From assembly GCA_036345935.2 (NCBI GenBank), contig JADWOT020000003.1, positions 21,222,509-21,286,508 on the forward strand: DNA of 64,000 nt, written 5' to 3'. Under the pieces are notes generated by a model. The model was not told where the DNA came from, did no database searches, and saw only the letters and a list, made by a program, of their open reading frames with translations. Numbering within the stretch: position 1 is the stretch's first letter; each line of letters starts with the position of its first letter. The position numbers and the translations under genes were made by a program. Below are positions 47,901 through 61,926 of this stretch, piece after piece. This DNA is from Taenia hydatigena. Its lineage: Eukaryota > Platyhelminthes > Cestoda > Cyclophyllidea > Taeniidae.

Positions 47901-50900
47901 TTTGAGTACGTTCTTCAACGAATCACCATCTTCCCATGTCGAGCTTTGGGCCCTCGGACAGTGCATTTTGTTCCTCCTCGGTAGGTAGCCGTGATGCCCT
48001 AACCAATGAAAGCAGACCAATTCTTGACATCGCCTTGCCTTCCTCTGCTGCTTCTTCTCCTCCCTCCCTGAGGTCAGGATTTTGAGGAGGAGATTGCATA
48101 CACTGGAGAATTAATTGGCATTCCTCAAAAGGTAGTGGAGACGCAGTTTGTGTGGTCAAGAACACAATGTGCATGATCTACTACCTCACAGTGCTCAACA
48201 GTAAGTCAAACAGTTGTCTTGACGACGTGGGCAAGCATGTGGCACAAGGCACGTAGATGCTGTGGGCGCAGCAGTGCAGCTTGCATTATCCACACCACCA
48301 TTGGTGCTTAAGCAGAGGCAACCTCGAGTGGTCGAGAACGTTAACTTACTTCTGGGTTTGAGCATGACATTTGTCGTCTTTCCTTCTGGACTACAGTTGA
48401 GTGATGGGTAAGGGTTCCAACAAGGTGTAGGATGGGATGTGAGGGAGGATGAGTGAGTGCGGCATCACTTGGGATTTGTCAAACCTCCAACAACAGGATG
48501 TCTACCTACAATTTCTAAGTAGACAAGACGGAGGACGGGCGCCAATGTCGACAGTTGGTGGCTTCCAATCGAGAGCACTCCGATCTCACGTTCGACCACG
48601 GTCGCGATGCTGGTGTCATGGAGCTCATCGCCTGCTCTGTCTACCCATCTGCACTTTCGTGGTCTCGGTTGCCCCCAGAATACTGCGCCTTGCAAAGTTT
48701 GAAGGGGTAAAGTGGGAGCCACAGCAAATAATCACCATGTAGATGTTTATTCCCTAAACTTCACCGCTATTTCACTTGCATGAATAACGCAGAATTGCAA
48801 CTTTCTGGACTAACAAGGAATGCAACCTCGTAGTGGTGACGGCGAACTGATTGATTAGTCGTTAGCATTTGCATCACATGTTGGGCGATTAGTTGCAGAT
48901 CTCCTGATCTCCACACCTTATTTATATTGGTGTTTACTGCTTCAAGGAGCTTTGCTGGCATTCGCCATAAAGCATGAGGCATTTGGGGGAAAGTGTTCTC
49001 GTCCTCCTCATAACAACCACCTTTACTTCCCACTGAACCGCGTAACACGTTTGTAGTCGCCGTGGTGGATGCACTTGATAGTGGCTTGGGTCGACCTGCG
49101 GACTGCCACATCGGTAAACTCTCGGTTGACAGATAGCACAGTCAAACTGTCGTCGTGTCGGGTGACGTCGGAAGGTATTTGGTAACTGTGCTGGTGGCAG
49201 GCGTCTCTATTTGTTATACAACTGAAGTACTGGATGGAGGTGGCAATCTTCGCACCGTTGAGCTCTCCTCCATTGAGAGCAATGGGTGCAATTCCTCTCG
49301 TTGTTTTGGCCCCCTCACTTCACTTCTATTCGTTTAGTAGCGCTACGAGTAGTCAGGCGAATGTCGTGGTAGCGGTACTGTAGGTCTTGATGAAGGGGAA
49401 GAGAAGTCTGTATTGCTTGAGTGATTGTGAAATTCTTTTATCAGGCAGATGTGGAAAACAGTAGTAATAAATTGCATGGTTATTAGGTGAGTGAATTTAG
49501 GAGGGCCGCGCGACCTCTTTGCCCCACATTAACTGCATGGTGAAATACACGTTCACGGTTCATTTGTGACACTCACAGTAGTCAAGGCAATGTAGGACAC
49601 GATAAATTTTTGTGTCTCGACCGCGGTTGCTGCTGGCGGTGCTACTTCTGCTTCAACTCCATCTCTCCTTGTCACAAGATTTTCAAAGTCGAAACGAAAT
49701 ATTATAAAGACGGTGAGTGTGTTAGTAGGTGGAGGATTACACTGCTAAATTACTGTGAACTAACCTACACCTGTGAAATGCACTCGTTGGAGAGTAGTTG
49801 GAGGCAGAGAAGTGAAAGATGGGACAAACGTAAGATGTCACCGCTCGGCTACTCCTCTTCAATGAGTGCTACCACTGCCATTAAGATGCCGAAGCAGTGA
49901 CTTCGCAGAAACCAAAGGGAAGCATGTGAATGCCAATAAATGGCCGACTGTTGCAGTAAGGCGTTGCAACCACACCGTGCACCGTATGCAGGCGATGACA
50001 GACAGAAGGAATAGGTGCGGTTGTAAGAAAATCTAAGTGAATGTTCTACCTCCTCTGAATAGTCGATATAGATGGAAGGCAAAGGGGAATTTTAATGCCT
50101 TCCATTTACGCCACGCTCCAACTATTTAACCTGAGACCGGCGTTACCAGCGTGTGACAAGTGACCTTCATCAGGTCACAACAACAACAACAACAGCAAGC
50201 CCCACCAACGCGTGCATGAGATGCCTTGGGTGTTCCCGGATTGAGGTTAATTGCATTTCTACTCTTTGAGCAGCAGCAGCAGCGGTGGTGGTTGACTTGA
50301 TCAAAGTGTTTGCCACGTTGGATCTAGGACTGTGGTGCGAACTTCCTTCTGGCATCCTGGTGGTTCATGTGTTAGGCGACTACTGAAGCGGATTATCATC
50401 TGTTTGGTATTGTGTTGTTGACAGTGGCCGTGTGTCAGCAAAGTGTGTGCTGCTCACAACAACTCTACTTAAGCGAAAATGCAAGTCGACTTAAATGTGA
50501 TGTTCAGCAGTGACTGTGACGTAGCACGTGGCTGAGTAACAGTAGTGCAAATTTTCCCCATCGTCAGTTAATTAAAAGCGGTGATGTGTGTTTCTCTTTT
50601 TATGAGGTTGGGAGCAAAGTTGGGCTTTATTCACCTCGATCACTTTCTCTTGCTGTTATCGACGTGGTGAATGCATCGACATCCGCTTGATGGCACAATA
50701 ACGTCTTCAACACTGCTTCTCGTTCTGGCCTTCTTTTTGAACGGTCATTTTTTACTTTCCACTACATCTCTGCCTTGAAGCTTATCTATCCCACTGTGAA
50801 TAGATGTGACATCTAAACTGTCCGATCTAGTCACCACTGTCCACCATGTTGTTGAAATGCATAGACGTCAACATACTAACCAGGCTGTTGGAACTAACTC

Positions 50901-52409
50901 TTGCCTGTGCAGACAACAGCTGACATCCTTGAAGTCAGTTGAACTATTCGAGCTATGACGTGCCTCCGATTCCATGTTGGTCATTGCAACAGGCGAAACC
51001 AATGGCACAGTCGCCCAAATCGATAGTATCAACGCTGACGCAACTAGAGGTGGCCAAACTGGCGTTACCTCAGGACCGGGTACGACAGTGTTATTGAATC
51101 AAGCCAGTGGAATAGTTCAGGGTCCGCGATTTATAGGTGCTACACTTGTATACAGGGAACTAGTGTTGTCCTCCACGCAGTTTAGCGTTCATTCCTGTAA
51201 CATGGACACCTTGAGTCGACCACTCCACCGTCGTAGCACTGAGGACCATGCCTTATGCAACGATTTCATTAGAAAGCCCTTTTTGACAATGTGAGTAAAA
51301 GAGGCTGAAAGAGTCAATACTGCTGCCACTACTACTATTATTATTACTACTACTACTACTACTACTACTTGTCCACTAGAAAAGCGAGTTGGTAAAAATG
51401 CTCACTCTGGACACTGCCACCGTCAGTGCTGCATCCGATCTCCAGTCCTTCGTGTCATTCGCCGCCCATTTTTGGTGGTAGACAAACCTCTTCCAAATGG
51501 GAGTCCATCTCACCAGTTGGAGAACGTCGCCCCATCTTCACCCATTCGGTTGTGCTTTGATGGAAGACATAAGTGCCATCGGTTTGGACTGACATAGGAG
51601 GTGTTCTTATGATCCCTCGATGTTTGGGCAGACAAATGTACGAGCCTAACTGACCACCAGGATTGAGGGACAAATCCGCCGTCTGCAGTCGATGCAATAT
51701 CTGCCATTTGGCCAAGTTGTGTGTTTACATTTTTGTCGAAACCATTTCTACTGACAAAAGTGTAAAACATATTGAAGTTTTTTATTAACAGAAATCGTAA
51801 CATTGGCGATCAGTATGCCGTTGCCAGAGTATCATGACCTCTTCTCCTGTCGCGCAGAAGTCATTTACGTGGATTACAATAAGTTGACTTAGATGCCAGT
51901 GCGTTAGTTAGGCATTCGGGAAGGGCTGAGGCCGCTACATTCGCGACGACGGTAAGAAACCCACTTTTGAAGAACATAAGCCCTAATGCTCCAAGTCCAA
52001 CATCATCCTTAAATGCCACAGAAGGAGGGCATTGAGATTGGGAAGTGTGGAGAACAACTGCTAACGTGGATGGAAGCTTCTGGCGATGAATTGCCATGCC
52101 GTCGGTTTGAGGGGACAGGAGGGCTACCGTCGTGGCTCCGATGCCACGATACTTGGTGGAAATACAATTTTCAGCCTTAAGTGTCCGTCTAGCAGTATGA
52201 TTACTAGATGACAGTACTGCCCTTCTTTCTGCTTACAACTCTTCTACACCATCGCGTCCTCTTACACCCTCAGGTACCAATTCGGCAACTATAAGGAGAT
52301 AAAGTGACTAAAAGCTAATTTAGGGTAGCTCCAGTTGTGCAACCAGGCGAGAAATGGAAGTGCGGATACATAGAATGCTTTCGCAAGTGATGGGCCAGAT
52401 TTATAATTG
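44967..52409. other. Upstream part of unit B: coding-like blocks, no resolved gene
   Basis: This is the same content as 32695-40137, shifted by 12272. The coding-like minus-strand blocks recur at 45759-46130, 48767-49111, 49849-50082, 50170-50355, 51455-51715 and 51861-52097. None is broken relative to unit A. Confidence 0.35.
51328..51369 (+). repeat. (ACT)n/(ATT)n trinucleotide tract, copy B
   Basis: Unit B partner of the tract at 39056-39097. Confidence 0.9.
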
Positions 52410-55099
52410 CGGAGTTGAGTTGAAGGAATACACAGTGTAACCATTCCACGATGCCTCATCCACTGTTTCTTTACGTTTACAATTGTCCCTAGGGCAAGCA
52501 ATGGAAACGATCCACCAGGGCTCTGGGATCCAGCGTCGGATGTGACTGCAGGCTATTACATCAAGATGAATAGCGTGAGAGGGTGGTATATACAGGAGAG
52601 GGACAACGGAAGGGCGTAGTCCCTGTTTCGTAGTCTCTGTTTTAGAATCATTTGTCCTGCCTTTAAATCTCTCGAGAGTCGACAGCAAAGAACGCGTTTT
52701 TATTCCGCTTTGTAACCAAACTTTTTCCAACTAAATCCTAAAGTTGAAAATATGAACATTTCTTTTATTGATAGGGTATTTCTTACTAATTCTTTTATAT
52801 TGATCAAAAATAAACCACCTTATACGTGATTGCTCCGACCTCTGCGGCGGCTAAATTAATAATTGTTATCTGAAACAAGACCACTTTTGTAGGATAAAAT
52901 TTAGTGCTGAATGAATAAGAGATGTTGGCTTTTAAAAAAGGTAAACATTTAAAGTGAACATCAAAGTTTTGCTTAAGTTAGGAGTTTAAGTATCTTTTCA
53001 CTTCCTGCTTTTGGTATCAAATTTTGATTGGGTGAATTCCGAGTCGTCAATCGAGTTTGCTGCAAATGCGGTGGAGAAGGAAATCGGCATAACTCCTTAT
53101 GGCACTGATAGTTTATTTCTGTCGAACTTTTATTCAGGAATAAGAAACTTGACAATGCGGATTTGGCTGTGCTTGGTGAGCAAAGTCAAGTTTTTAGTGC
53201 TTTTCATGAGCTCAAACCAAAGTTATCTGCCTAAATAAGTTGCGCACCCTAGTGGCATTCAAAACACCAATTTTCATTTTGACTGAGGAGGAAAAATAAT
53301 GCTCCTTGTAATTTTCCCACTAATAAGGTTGAAGACATTTAAAAATGAACGTTGCTAATGAGGTGATGGCTCGTGGGTTGGGCGACTCCACATGTCACTT
53401 TAACTACCGACGTCGACATTCACCCGCGTTAGTGATAAAATTCCCACTGCTTGATGATAAGTTATGCAAATGCCGCGTTTTTTGGTTGGTTACTTACGTA
53501 GCAAAGACTTTCTGGTTCAACGCATACTATGGGAAGAGCTCTTTCATTGAGTTGGGAGTGGCCACAATGCCTAACAGTTCAAATTAAATTTCATTCTGAA
53601 AAAAAACACTTTTCTTCACTATACGACTTCGCTGAATACATTGAAAGGCCAGAAGACTTCATTTTACTTATCCTTTATGCTGGATTAAGTTTGTATCTGC
53701 GTTTGTAAGGTGCGTTTCCATACCTCAAGTAACGATACTGCAAGACAGGAACTGGTTATTAGAAATCACAAGGACACTTTGTGACAAGCCACCTTGTCTG
53801 CAGCTATCCTATTCTGCAATGATAAGCAGTGCAGGCCAGCAATAACTGCGGAGTAAGATTTGTTACAGCCTCCGCGTTCTTAAAAACAATCCACTTGAAT
53901 AAATCTACGTGCTCAAACGCAGATCTATAACGCGTTGGCGAGAAGGCGTCGTAAAGGTGAGCTTCAATGCAAGATACTACAAGTCTCGGCACCGAAAATG
54001 TTACCATTGATACGAACCACAAGTCCTCGCAACCCGATGAAAGTGAAGGACTCATTGTAGTTACCGCCAACAACGAATTTCTAAGACCGAACGGAGTCGA
54101 TCTTTTGCTCTGCTATAGATGGTTGAGTCTTTCAGTCAACCAAATGTGAGATTCAATCTCAAAGTATACTATGACAGTTGAAAAGGGTAAAAAGCTGACC
54201 ATGCAGTACCGGATTCAGTAGTAAAACAAGCTATACTTTAACGAGGTGAAGACATAAAAAGAGGAACAGAATGTTCCGTTATACGGTGGGAATTTACAAT
54301 GGGAGGCGTTTCGAAGGAAAAATCGTACCGCCATCAGCGCGCATTTTCAGTAGGAGGACAGAATCTATAGCTCGAAAACAATGCTAGTGAATGAAAGTCT
54401 TTTGCAGGTAAATGGTGTTGTAATCGCTGTCGTGAATAATGAACTAAAACTGTCGGTAAAGGTTAGCAAAGGATAGCCGAATAAGGCTGGAAGGGCTGGC
54501 AGAAAGTTGGCTGTTAATGTCGGATCTGCTCATATCCCAAGCGACAAGTTCCACAGAAATTGGGTGTCGAAGGCATTACGAGATGAGCATCAGCACGAGA
54601 GCTTAAACACGCTGTCTTCACACTTGACCCGTTATTATGCAATACATCTCGATGTAAAGGCTTGAAAATTCTCGTTTCACATGCCTTGTAATTTAAACAA
54701 ATGCAACCTTAGCATCACCTTGATCCAACCTCTGTTTTTCTAAAAAGTTTAACCTTTCATATCCTAAAAACTTACCTAAAATGAAGTTACTTCGAGAATA
54801 TCTCGTTAGCTAGAGCACACTAATCATTTCACAACACCATTTCTTGTGGTTATTGAAGGTCTCCGAACCAAACTTAATAAGCTGGAAAAAACCGCATCGG
54901 ATCGGAAGGAGAGGCATGTTTAATTTGAGTGCATTGACAAGGCCAGCGGCACAAATGAATGAATTTTTTAAAAAAATGTTCGGTGGCCAATTTGTCTGTT
55001 ATCTCTAAATCCTTCACCGATGTGAGGTAACGTCAATAAGGCCAAAAAGAGTACATACAACAAAATTCCGGCAAGGCATAAGCACATTGCTAAGCCAGC

Positions 55100-55113
55100 G
55101 TTGCCCAGGCAAC
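55100..55113. promoter_or_regulatory. RFX X-box palindrome
   Basis: GTTGCC-CA-GGCAAC is a second palindromic X-box with the same half-sites as 24506-24519. It lies 40 bp before a GGTTGGTT-rich repeat and a GC-rich stretch (55.14-55.36 kb), which could be a promoter region. No gene start could be tied to it. Confidence 0.4.
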
Positions 55114-55153
55114 CAACATATGGAATGACCACTAAGAAGGCGCCCTTGAAGGC

Positions 55154-55202
55154 GGTTGGTTGGTCGTTTGGTCGGTTGGCCAGTCGGCTGGTTGGTTGGT
55201 GG
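55154..55202 (+). repeat. Degenerate GGTT/GGTC tandem repeat
   Basis: About twelve imperfect 4-bp units (GGTT, GGTC, GGCC, GGCT) in a row. The many GG doublets could fold as a two-layer G-quadruplex; that is inference. Confidence 0.6.
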
Positions 55203-58200
55203 AGTGAGTGGCTTAATTTGGGCTGAAGTGGTGAGTCAGTGCGTCTTGCCCATGGGAGCTTTCGTGTCCACCGTCGCTCCTCACTCCGCCGTTGGGACGC
55301 CTCCACGCGACGCAAGACCTGCCCGTGGCCTGAGCGACCGATCCACAATGAAGAAAAATGTGAGTCCACAGTGGCGTCACTGTGTTTATGCTCCTCACTT
55401 CTAGTGGTTTATGACTTGTTGCCTTCATGCCACGGACATTGAGTGCATAGCCCAAAAATACTCATTGGGGAGACGGGTGGGTGCACAGGAAGTTGATACA
55501 CGCACAATTGTAGCTCGATGCAAAGGAGCAGTAGTGCTGTGCTCTTCGGCTTCATGCTGACAACTACGACTGAATGAGATGTTTCGGTTATTCCATTTAC
55601 CTTGTGGTCGCTTTCAAGCACATCTTTCGTTGTGCTGACAAAGGTGTACCATCTTAGAGACAGTGAGTGGAGGGAGACATATCAAGTGATTTGGATATGA
55701 ATGTGGTATTGGAGGAGGTCATTTTTGTTCACGGCGTTTGTCAGCTTAGTAAACTGTAGAGACAGAACAGTGTGATGGATAAACGATGACTGGTTGGAAA
55801 GTCCTGCATATTACTAACTTGCTTGTTTTTTTGGTTGGATATATACTTATTTCTTTGCTCGTTTATGAATTCATGGATCCAGCCATTTGTTTACAGCATA
55901 TGCACGGCTTCAAATCCGGTGGCCCCCTTCCACAAAATACACAGTAGATTGGCGCGAGGAGATCGTACATTCCTGCCTGGTTTTGCACAATTGCTCTTAA
56001 AATGCACCAATTCGAAAGATGGTGACTGAGAAGCAAGTTAATCAGGTGGGGAAAAGGGTCTGTGGAAAGCGCTTCAAGGTGATGGCCACCAAAGTGGCAG
56101 CAGACAAAGATCCTGACACTCCAGGATGCAAGTTTTTACCTCAGAGCGGTGCGTTGTTAATCGAGACAGAGTCATAAGGGAAGGCGTAAGGTCAGTTTTA
56201 GATGACAGTGGATAAGCAAATTCTTATTTGGCACTGAATAGAGAACCTCAAATGGGGGTCAATGGTTTATGAGCACCTTGCGTGCTGTTGATGGCACGCA
56301 AGGCACTTTATGCATGCAAAGATCATGCTGCAATTACCACCAGCATGTCGTTGGCTTTCTCCTCGTCGTCGTGTCCCACTGGTGGCATGTGGGTCATTCT
56401 CTGCGGTTATCAGGTATTCATCACCAATAGACATTAGATAAGAGTAAATGATAAATCATGGAAATATGTCGCTTCCACTTTTGGAATGTCACCGTTTTAT
56501 GCTTTCGGTGGGTAGAATAATGATGAGAGTGATTTATCTCCATTAAAATCATCAATAAATTGCTTCCAATGCTAATGTAAGCAGCCGGTGGTCTGCATTG
56601 AATTGGCAAGCTCCTCATCACCATAATTTCCTCTACCGTCACCGCCATCACATCGGCATCAGCACGAATCTCAACGCTCACTTAATTTGTCAAGACATGC
56701 TCATCGCATTAGTCCTCAATGCTTGTCACATTGGTTGCCATTATTACTTGAGGCAGGAGCGCCTGAAAGGAAAAGGTCTTCCACCCCACTACTCGAGCAT
56801 GCAGATTGCATGTATTTGTCCCTTGGGAATTGGTTGGAGTGGTGTAGTTTGAAAGGAAATCGAGAAAAAAAGCGGTACCTCCCCAACTGTTGCATGACTC
56901 CTTTGTCGTGTTGCGCTATGCCTCGGCTGTAAGCATTTGGTAGAGGATAGATGCAATCCCTGGTCAATAGGTCACTGATTGAACTAAGCTGTGAAGTCAG
57001 TGGCAGTGAGGAAGCTTTGCGTGCACGTCCAAGCACTTCAAATGCAAGCAGTGTTTGATAAGCAGGTCCTTCGGTAGTCACGTTTTCCTTTTCCCTTGAT
57101 CCACCCCTTTTTCTTTCCCCGATCACAGCTTTACATATCAGGTAATCGTCGTCGATACATTCCGGATCTCTGGATTCTCTTGCAACCCATTACTCTTGGG
57201 ATTATTGAATGAATTCATTGTCCCGGATAAAATATGCAATAGGTTTCATCAGCCATTATTGTACACGGTTCAGTGGTAACGTCCATTTGAGCGTCTACCG
57301 TTAAGGCATTGCTACAGCTTAATACGATAGTTTTGAGCCACTACTCCATTAGTTCTGTTTATTGCAACGCTAAAAATGCATTCAAAAGTCTTCTATAGTT
57401 CAAGATTTGTCTGCCTAGACAGTTGAGTCTTCGCTTATTCATTTCCTCTGTTTTAAATGGCTCAAATAGTCGACTCACCCACCTTTTCAAAATCACAAGG
57501 GGCAGAGGTGGTTGGGTGAGATATTTCGTGGGCTACGCCAATGGGATTGATGCGCTGTGAGAACAAACTACGTGCCACACTCAGCTTCTGGGTAGTTAAA
57601 AGATGGCCATTCAACAAGTAAACCGGAAAGAGAAGCAGTTGCAAAGACACTAGCCCAGAATCAACTGGAAACGAGGCACAGAAAATTTCGAGGCGTTTGC
57701 CGCCTTAATAACAGGAAATGACAGTGAATTAGGTGGAATTAAGTTTAATCAACAGGCAGAAAGTTTTCTCCACAATCGCAAAACTATTTTTATAAAGTAT
57801 GAGAATTTCGCACTTCATTAATCAACGATGGCAAACACTATTGCTGTTATTTTTCTTTGGAAAAGTGCTACATCAAAGTCATCGCTTAATGTCATCCTCA
57901 ACTCGACTTGAAGTTTTATTTCAAGGGCGCCATTATGGTAAATAGGTACTTGAGTGAAGTGTTTCCATTATTAGCTACAAAATATCGCATAGGAGATAAT
58001 TCCCCACAAAGTGATTTGGTGCATGACATATCAGGAGTTCAGAGGAAAATTCAACACTACAGTCCAGATTTTACTAGGAAATGTAACTATCTCTAGACCA
58101 GGAGTACCCAGCCAATCTGAGGCACGATTTGGCGCCGTCTATTTCCATACTTTGATTCAGACCGAATGTAACGTCGGTCTCAGGAAGGCATTGATAGTCT

Positions 58201-61200
58201 ATTTCGTTTATTTTAGACTTGCTATTAAGAGGAGGCGCTATTATACAACAAAGAGATAGGCATGCCCTTTGTATAACATTTACTTCGGCACATTGATCAC
58301 CCCTAGGTTTTCTCATAACTATCACATTTCCTTTCTCACGGCAATAGTCTGATTCTGCCGGAGCCAAAAGTCAACATCTTTACGTAGGCCTTGTATTTGC
58401 AAGTTAACTTCACCTCCATCCACTGGGAACGCCCACATCCTAGCCTACTCACATGAAAAAAGGACTGGAAAACATTGAGTAAAGGAGACCTTGTTAAGTG
58501 CGTGATTTGGTGGAACCAACTAATGTAAAAGTTGCAAACAGTGAAGAGGGGAACTACATCTTGTTGCTTCAATTACTGTAATCTACTATAGAAGGCCCCA
58601 CAAGACCTCACTAGTAATGTTGTTTGATTGCATTCTTCACCTGACAACTCAAAATGGAACTCACCTTTTCGATCTTGCAACAGTAAATTAGAAGTCACTT
58701 TAAATCCTCCAAAGTGGAACTACTGACGAAACTAGTAGTATCGAGTCCGCGCTTTAAAGGTTGCCACAACTCTTACCAGTAACTCAACACAAACTTTTAA
58801 TTACACATTCCGGTAGTTAGGTTATCATGGCCTAGGTTAATGTACACAGATATTAATATTCTAACTTCCGTGGTGGAGCATTTCCTGGGCGAAAATTTCT
58901 AAGATAGGGATATACTACTTATTAAATAAAATGACTGCTGCTAGGCTAAGCGGTGAGGGGAATGGGGAGAGATCGATTTTGAGAAGGCAGAGAATGTCAC
59001 TCCCTGAAGGGCGTCAACACATCCGGCTCATTGTTATCTTCTGCCCACGGTATGCGGTGTGGAGGCAAAGGCTCTCCTCCTTTTTAGCACAAATGAGGCT
59101 TTAGCTGTCCGACGTGAGATGGACGCCTTTTGCTCCGCTCCGGACGGAGAGGATTGTGACTGTCGTGCGTTCTCTGACTCTTTGCCTTCGCTTCCTAATT
59201 AAGTTCGGACTCCTACTCTTTGGCTGCTGTGCCATTAGAAAGCTCTTCAGCGACGTTCGGGTTGTCAATCCAAAACTGGCACTTCAGCATTCCACAGCAC
59301 GTAACTAATCTTCCCTTTTCGTTGGCTTAATGAGGCACAGTTTTTTTGCAGTAAAATGATTTTATTGAGCTAGCAAATGCATTTAATTTATGAAAAATAG
59401 CTTATGTTTCTTTGGTTTTTTATGAAGAATTTGTTTGCATGAACTGCATATTTGTTCGCGAACAATTACCCGGGATGAAGTCATCCCATTTGGGGTCATA
59501 TCAGCCTCCTTAGCAAGATGCAATTTCACGTGTACGAATGAGTGGACAAAGCCTACTTAAACAGCTCCTCTTAACAAGGATTACTCAAGCATTAACTACA
59601 TGGGGACTCATGCCATTTTCTCAACGCGGTTGGGATGTTGAAGGGAGTCAGTTTCCCAAATTGTTGTTCACGACGCTCCAAGAAATGCACTCAGAAATTG
59701 TAGTCGCAATTCTCTCAGAACTGTAGGATTTTAGCTAAACTGTGTGGCTTTCATATCCTCTAGTAAGGCGGTTAAATGCCTGAAACTTCTAAATGCTCCT
59801 AGTGAAAAAATCCTCTATTCCAGGTTTCCCAACAGGTGGTAACCATTTTCGGGCAATGACGCAAAGCATTTCAAGGCACGTTATTTTATTTCCCACGGCG
59901 ATCTTTTTAAGCTCCTTTTCGTTTCTCCAACTTTTGCGGTAAACCACTTAGCCTGCCTCCCCCCTTCCCCCTCCTGTTTAGACGTGAATGCTTAAGCGAC
60001 CGCCTTCCAATCCCTTCAGGCAATGGAAAAGTCGATTTCGTGAAGGGAGCAGTCGCTTCAAGCAAAGTATTTAACGCATATTCAACAAATTCATTGGTAA
60101 ATCAAGCAGATACTGTTAGTAAAGATGTAAGAGCAAAAAAAGGTGGGGGACATTTACTTCCATCACCGAGGGAGACGTAATACTGTTCAGTGATAAAGAA
60201 GGTGTTCAATGGAGGCACTCAAGGGAGGTTAATTCAGCACGACTGCTCAAGATCGGATTATGGTCCAAAGAACAGTTTCATAGTATATTTATTGTCAAGG
60301 TCCATGCACATTCGAAGCAAAATTTGGAGAAGGATGTGAGTGAGTGCTACGCACTAGTATGAGCTGTGACAGTAAAATTTCCCCCTTCAAAATAAACGAA
60401 TTCCAGATTTCAACATTCCTACAGAACTTTAAATGAATGCAGTAGCTTAATTGAGCTTGATTGTTAGGTTTTCTGATTGGCTCCGATAAACCAACATTCT
60501 GCTATATCTTCATGGTATTTCACTTCGAATAACCTTCCAGGCTGGTTTTCGAAAGTTCTCTTTTCCACCCATGCGAATGTGAGAAGTGGAGTTCTTTCGG
60601 TACTAACGTAGCCATCCAAATTCCATATCTTTCGTTCTAATCTCCCACCCGTTAGTAAAAAGTGCAGAAGAAACGTCGTCAATCTCCCACTTACGTCGCT
60701 CCAAATGGGCACAAGGCGACAGAATGGTGGGAAGAAGTCATCCCATCCACCTAGCCGTGAGAAGCGCATAGGCGAACAGAGGCTTCACCTCACAACAGCC
60801 AATCTGGGCAGGTGCCAACTCTCAACCGACCAATGGCTGAAGGGGTCGTGGGTAAGAGCGGCTGGTTTCGTGCGCTCCTGGCGGCAAGTGTTAAGGTGGA
60901 TGCTTCTTCACACGCATACATACTGAAAATTTAATGCAGCTGTTTAGGCAGCAGACATTCACACCCTCAGGAGTCATCCACAACGGTACGTTCTACCCTG
61001 TACTTCGTGATTCCATTGGAGGGCACGTGGAGCCTTCAAATCCATCTGAGGTGTCAAACGAGCGCACATACACTCCCAACCAATAATTCTACCCCAAATT
61101 TCTCGTTCTCTCAACTGCTTACAAATAAAAAGACCTTCAATTTATAATTGCGGAGAACTGCTTTTGCCGTGACACATAGGTAGATTGGACTGAAACCTTT

Positions 61201-61926
61201 TCAGCAATTGCAACATCATGAGGATTGGCATCCTGTCCACACTTCCACCTAGCCGTTTTTTTTATTTTGGTGCAAATATTATCCCTAAGAAGGCCTTAAG
61301 TTTACGGTGCTAGATCCGACCGATGTTTCCTCATGCGCAGCGATATAGGACGATGAGTTAGTGAATTAAACAGCACCTTTTATCCCCCTTATTCTCTTTT
61401 TTTTCAAAAGTTAACATATGGATTCATGCAATTAGAATCCACACAATTGGGTGTCGAAATTCGAAACCACTGGAATGAATAAGTGTGAATAATGTCACTT
61501 GTTCAAATTGCCTTTTGATTTTATCTGAACAGGTTGTATTGTTGATTTCCTCCCTACTCCAAATTTTACCCGATGTCATGAAGGATGAGGCTGTTCTTAG
61601 GTAGGGAAGCAGGTCCGAAGGGTTGCTTCCTGAAATCATTTGCCCTACAGAAATGAATAAAATATGGGAGTGTATGGGGTTCAACCAAAGCTGGCCTTTA
61701 TGTGGGACGGAGAATTAAGAGACATGGGTGCAGAATACGTTGACATTTCAAATTCGTCCTTTTGCAAATTACTTGGCCATCGACGGGCTAACAAATCACT
61801 ACTCATTTGCTCATACTTCCACGGATGAAAGCATAACTGGGACGGTTAATAAGGGCGATTATGAACGTGATCCGTAATCCTGTTACGGGACCCTTTTAAC
61901 GACCTTGTAAAATTTCCTACCCTCAG

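Larger units (their letters stand above)
40992..52409. repeat. Tandem segmental duplication, unit B (11.4 kb)
   Basis: This is the direct-repeat partner of 28618-40137. It is 102 bp shorter: minus 124 in the SLC13 loop block, plus 14 and plus 8 at two TG tracts. Past 52409 similarity to unit A drops at once: unit B has about 43 bp (GCGGAGTTGAGTTGAAGG...) that unit A lacks, and then only patchy similarity for some 50 bp. Confidence 0.97.
52410..61926. other. 9.5-kb gene-poor region
   Basis: AT-rich DNA with only short, unremarkable open frames. A minus-strand frame at 54968-55369 has a hydrophobic stretch but no family resemblance. No transposon protein or RNA gene was recognised. The upstream exons and promoter of the long plus-strand exon at 61927 may lie here but cannot be picked out. 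Confidence 0.6.

Noticed and set aside
52401..52416. Sixteen-base match TTTATAATTGCGGAG-type sequence shared with 61140
   Set aside because: A single 15-16-base match within 64 kb of AT-rich DNA is about what chance gives; no extended similarity follows.
54968..55369. 133-codon minus-strand frame with a hydrophobic C-terminal stretch
   Set aside because: Its middle is the translated GGTT-type repeat and the N-terminal part is Arg-rich without any known pattern; probably chance.
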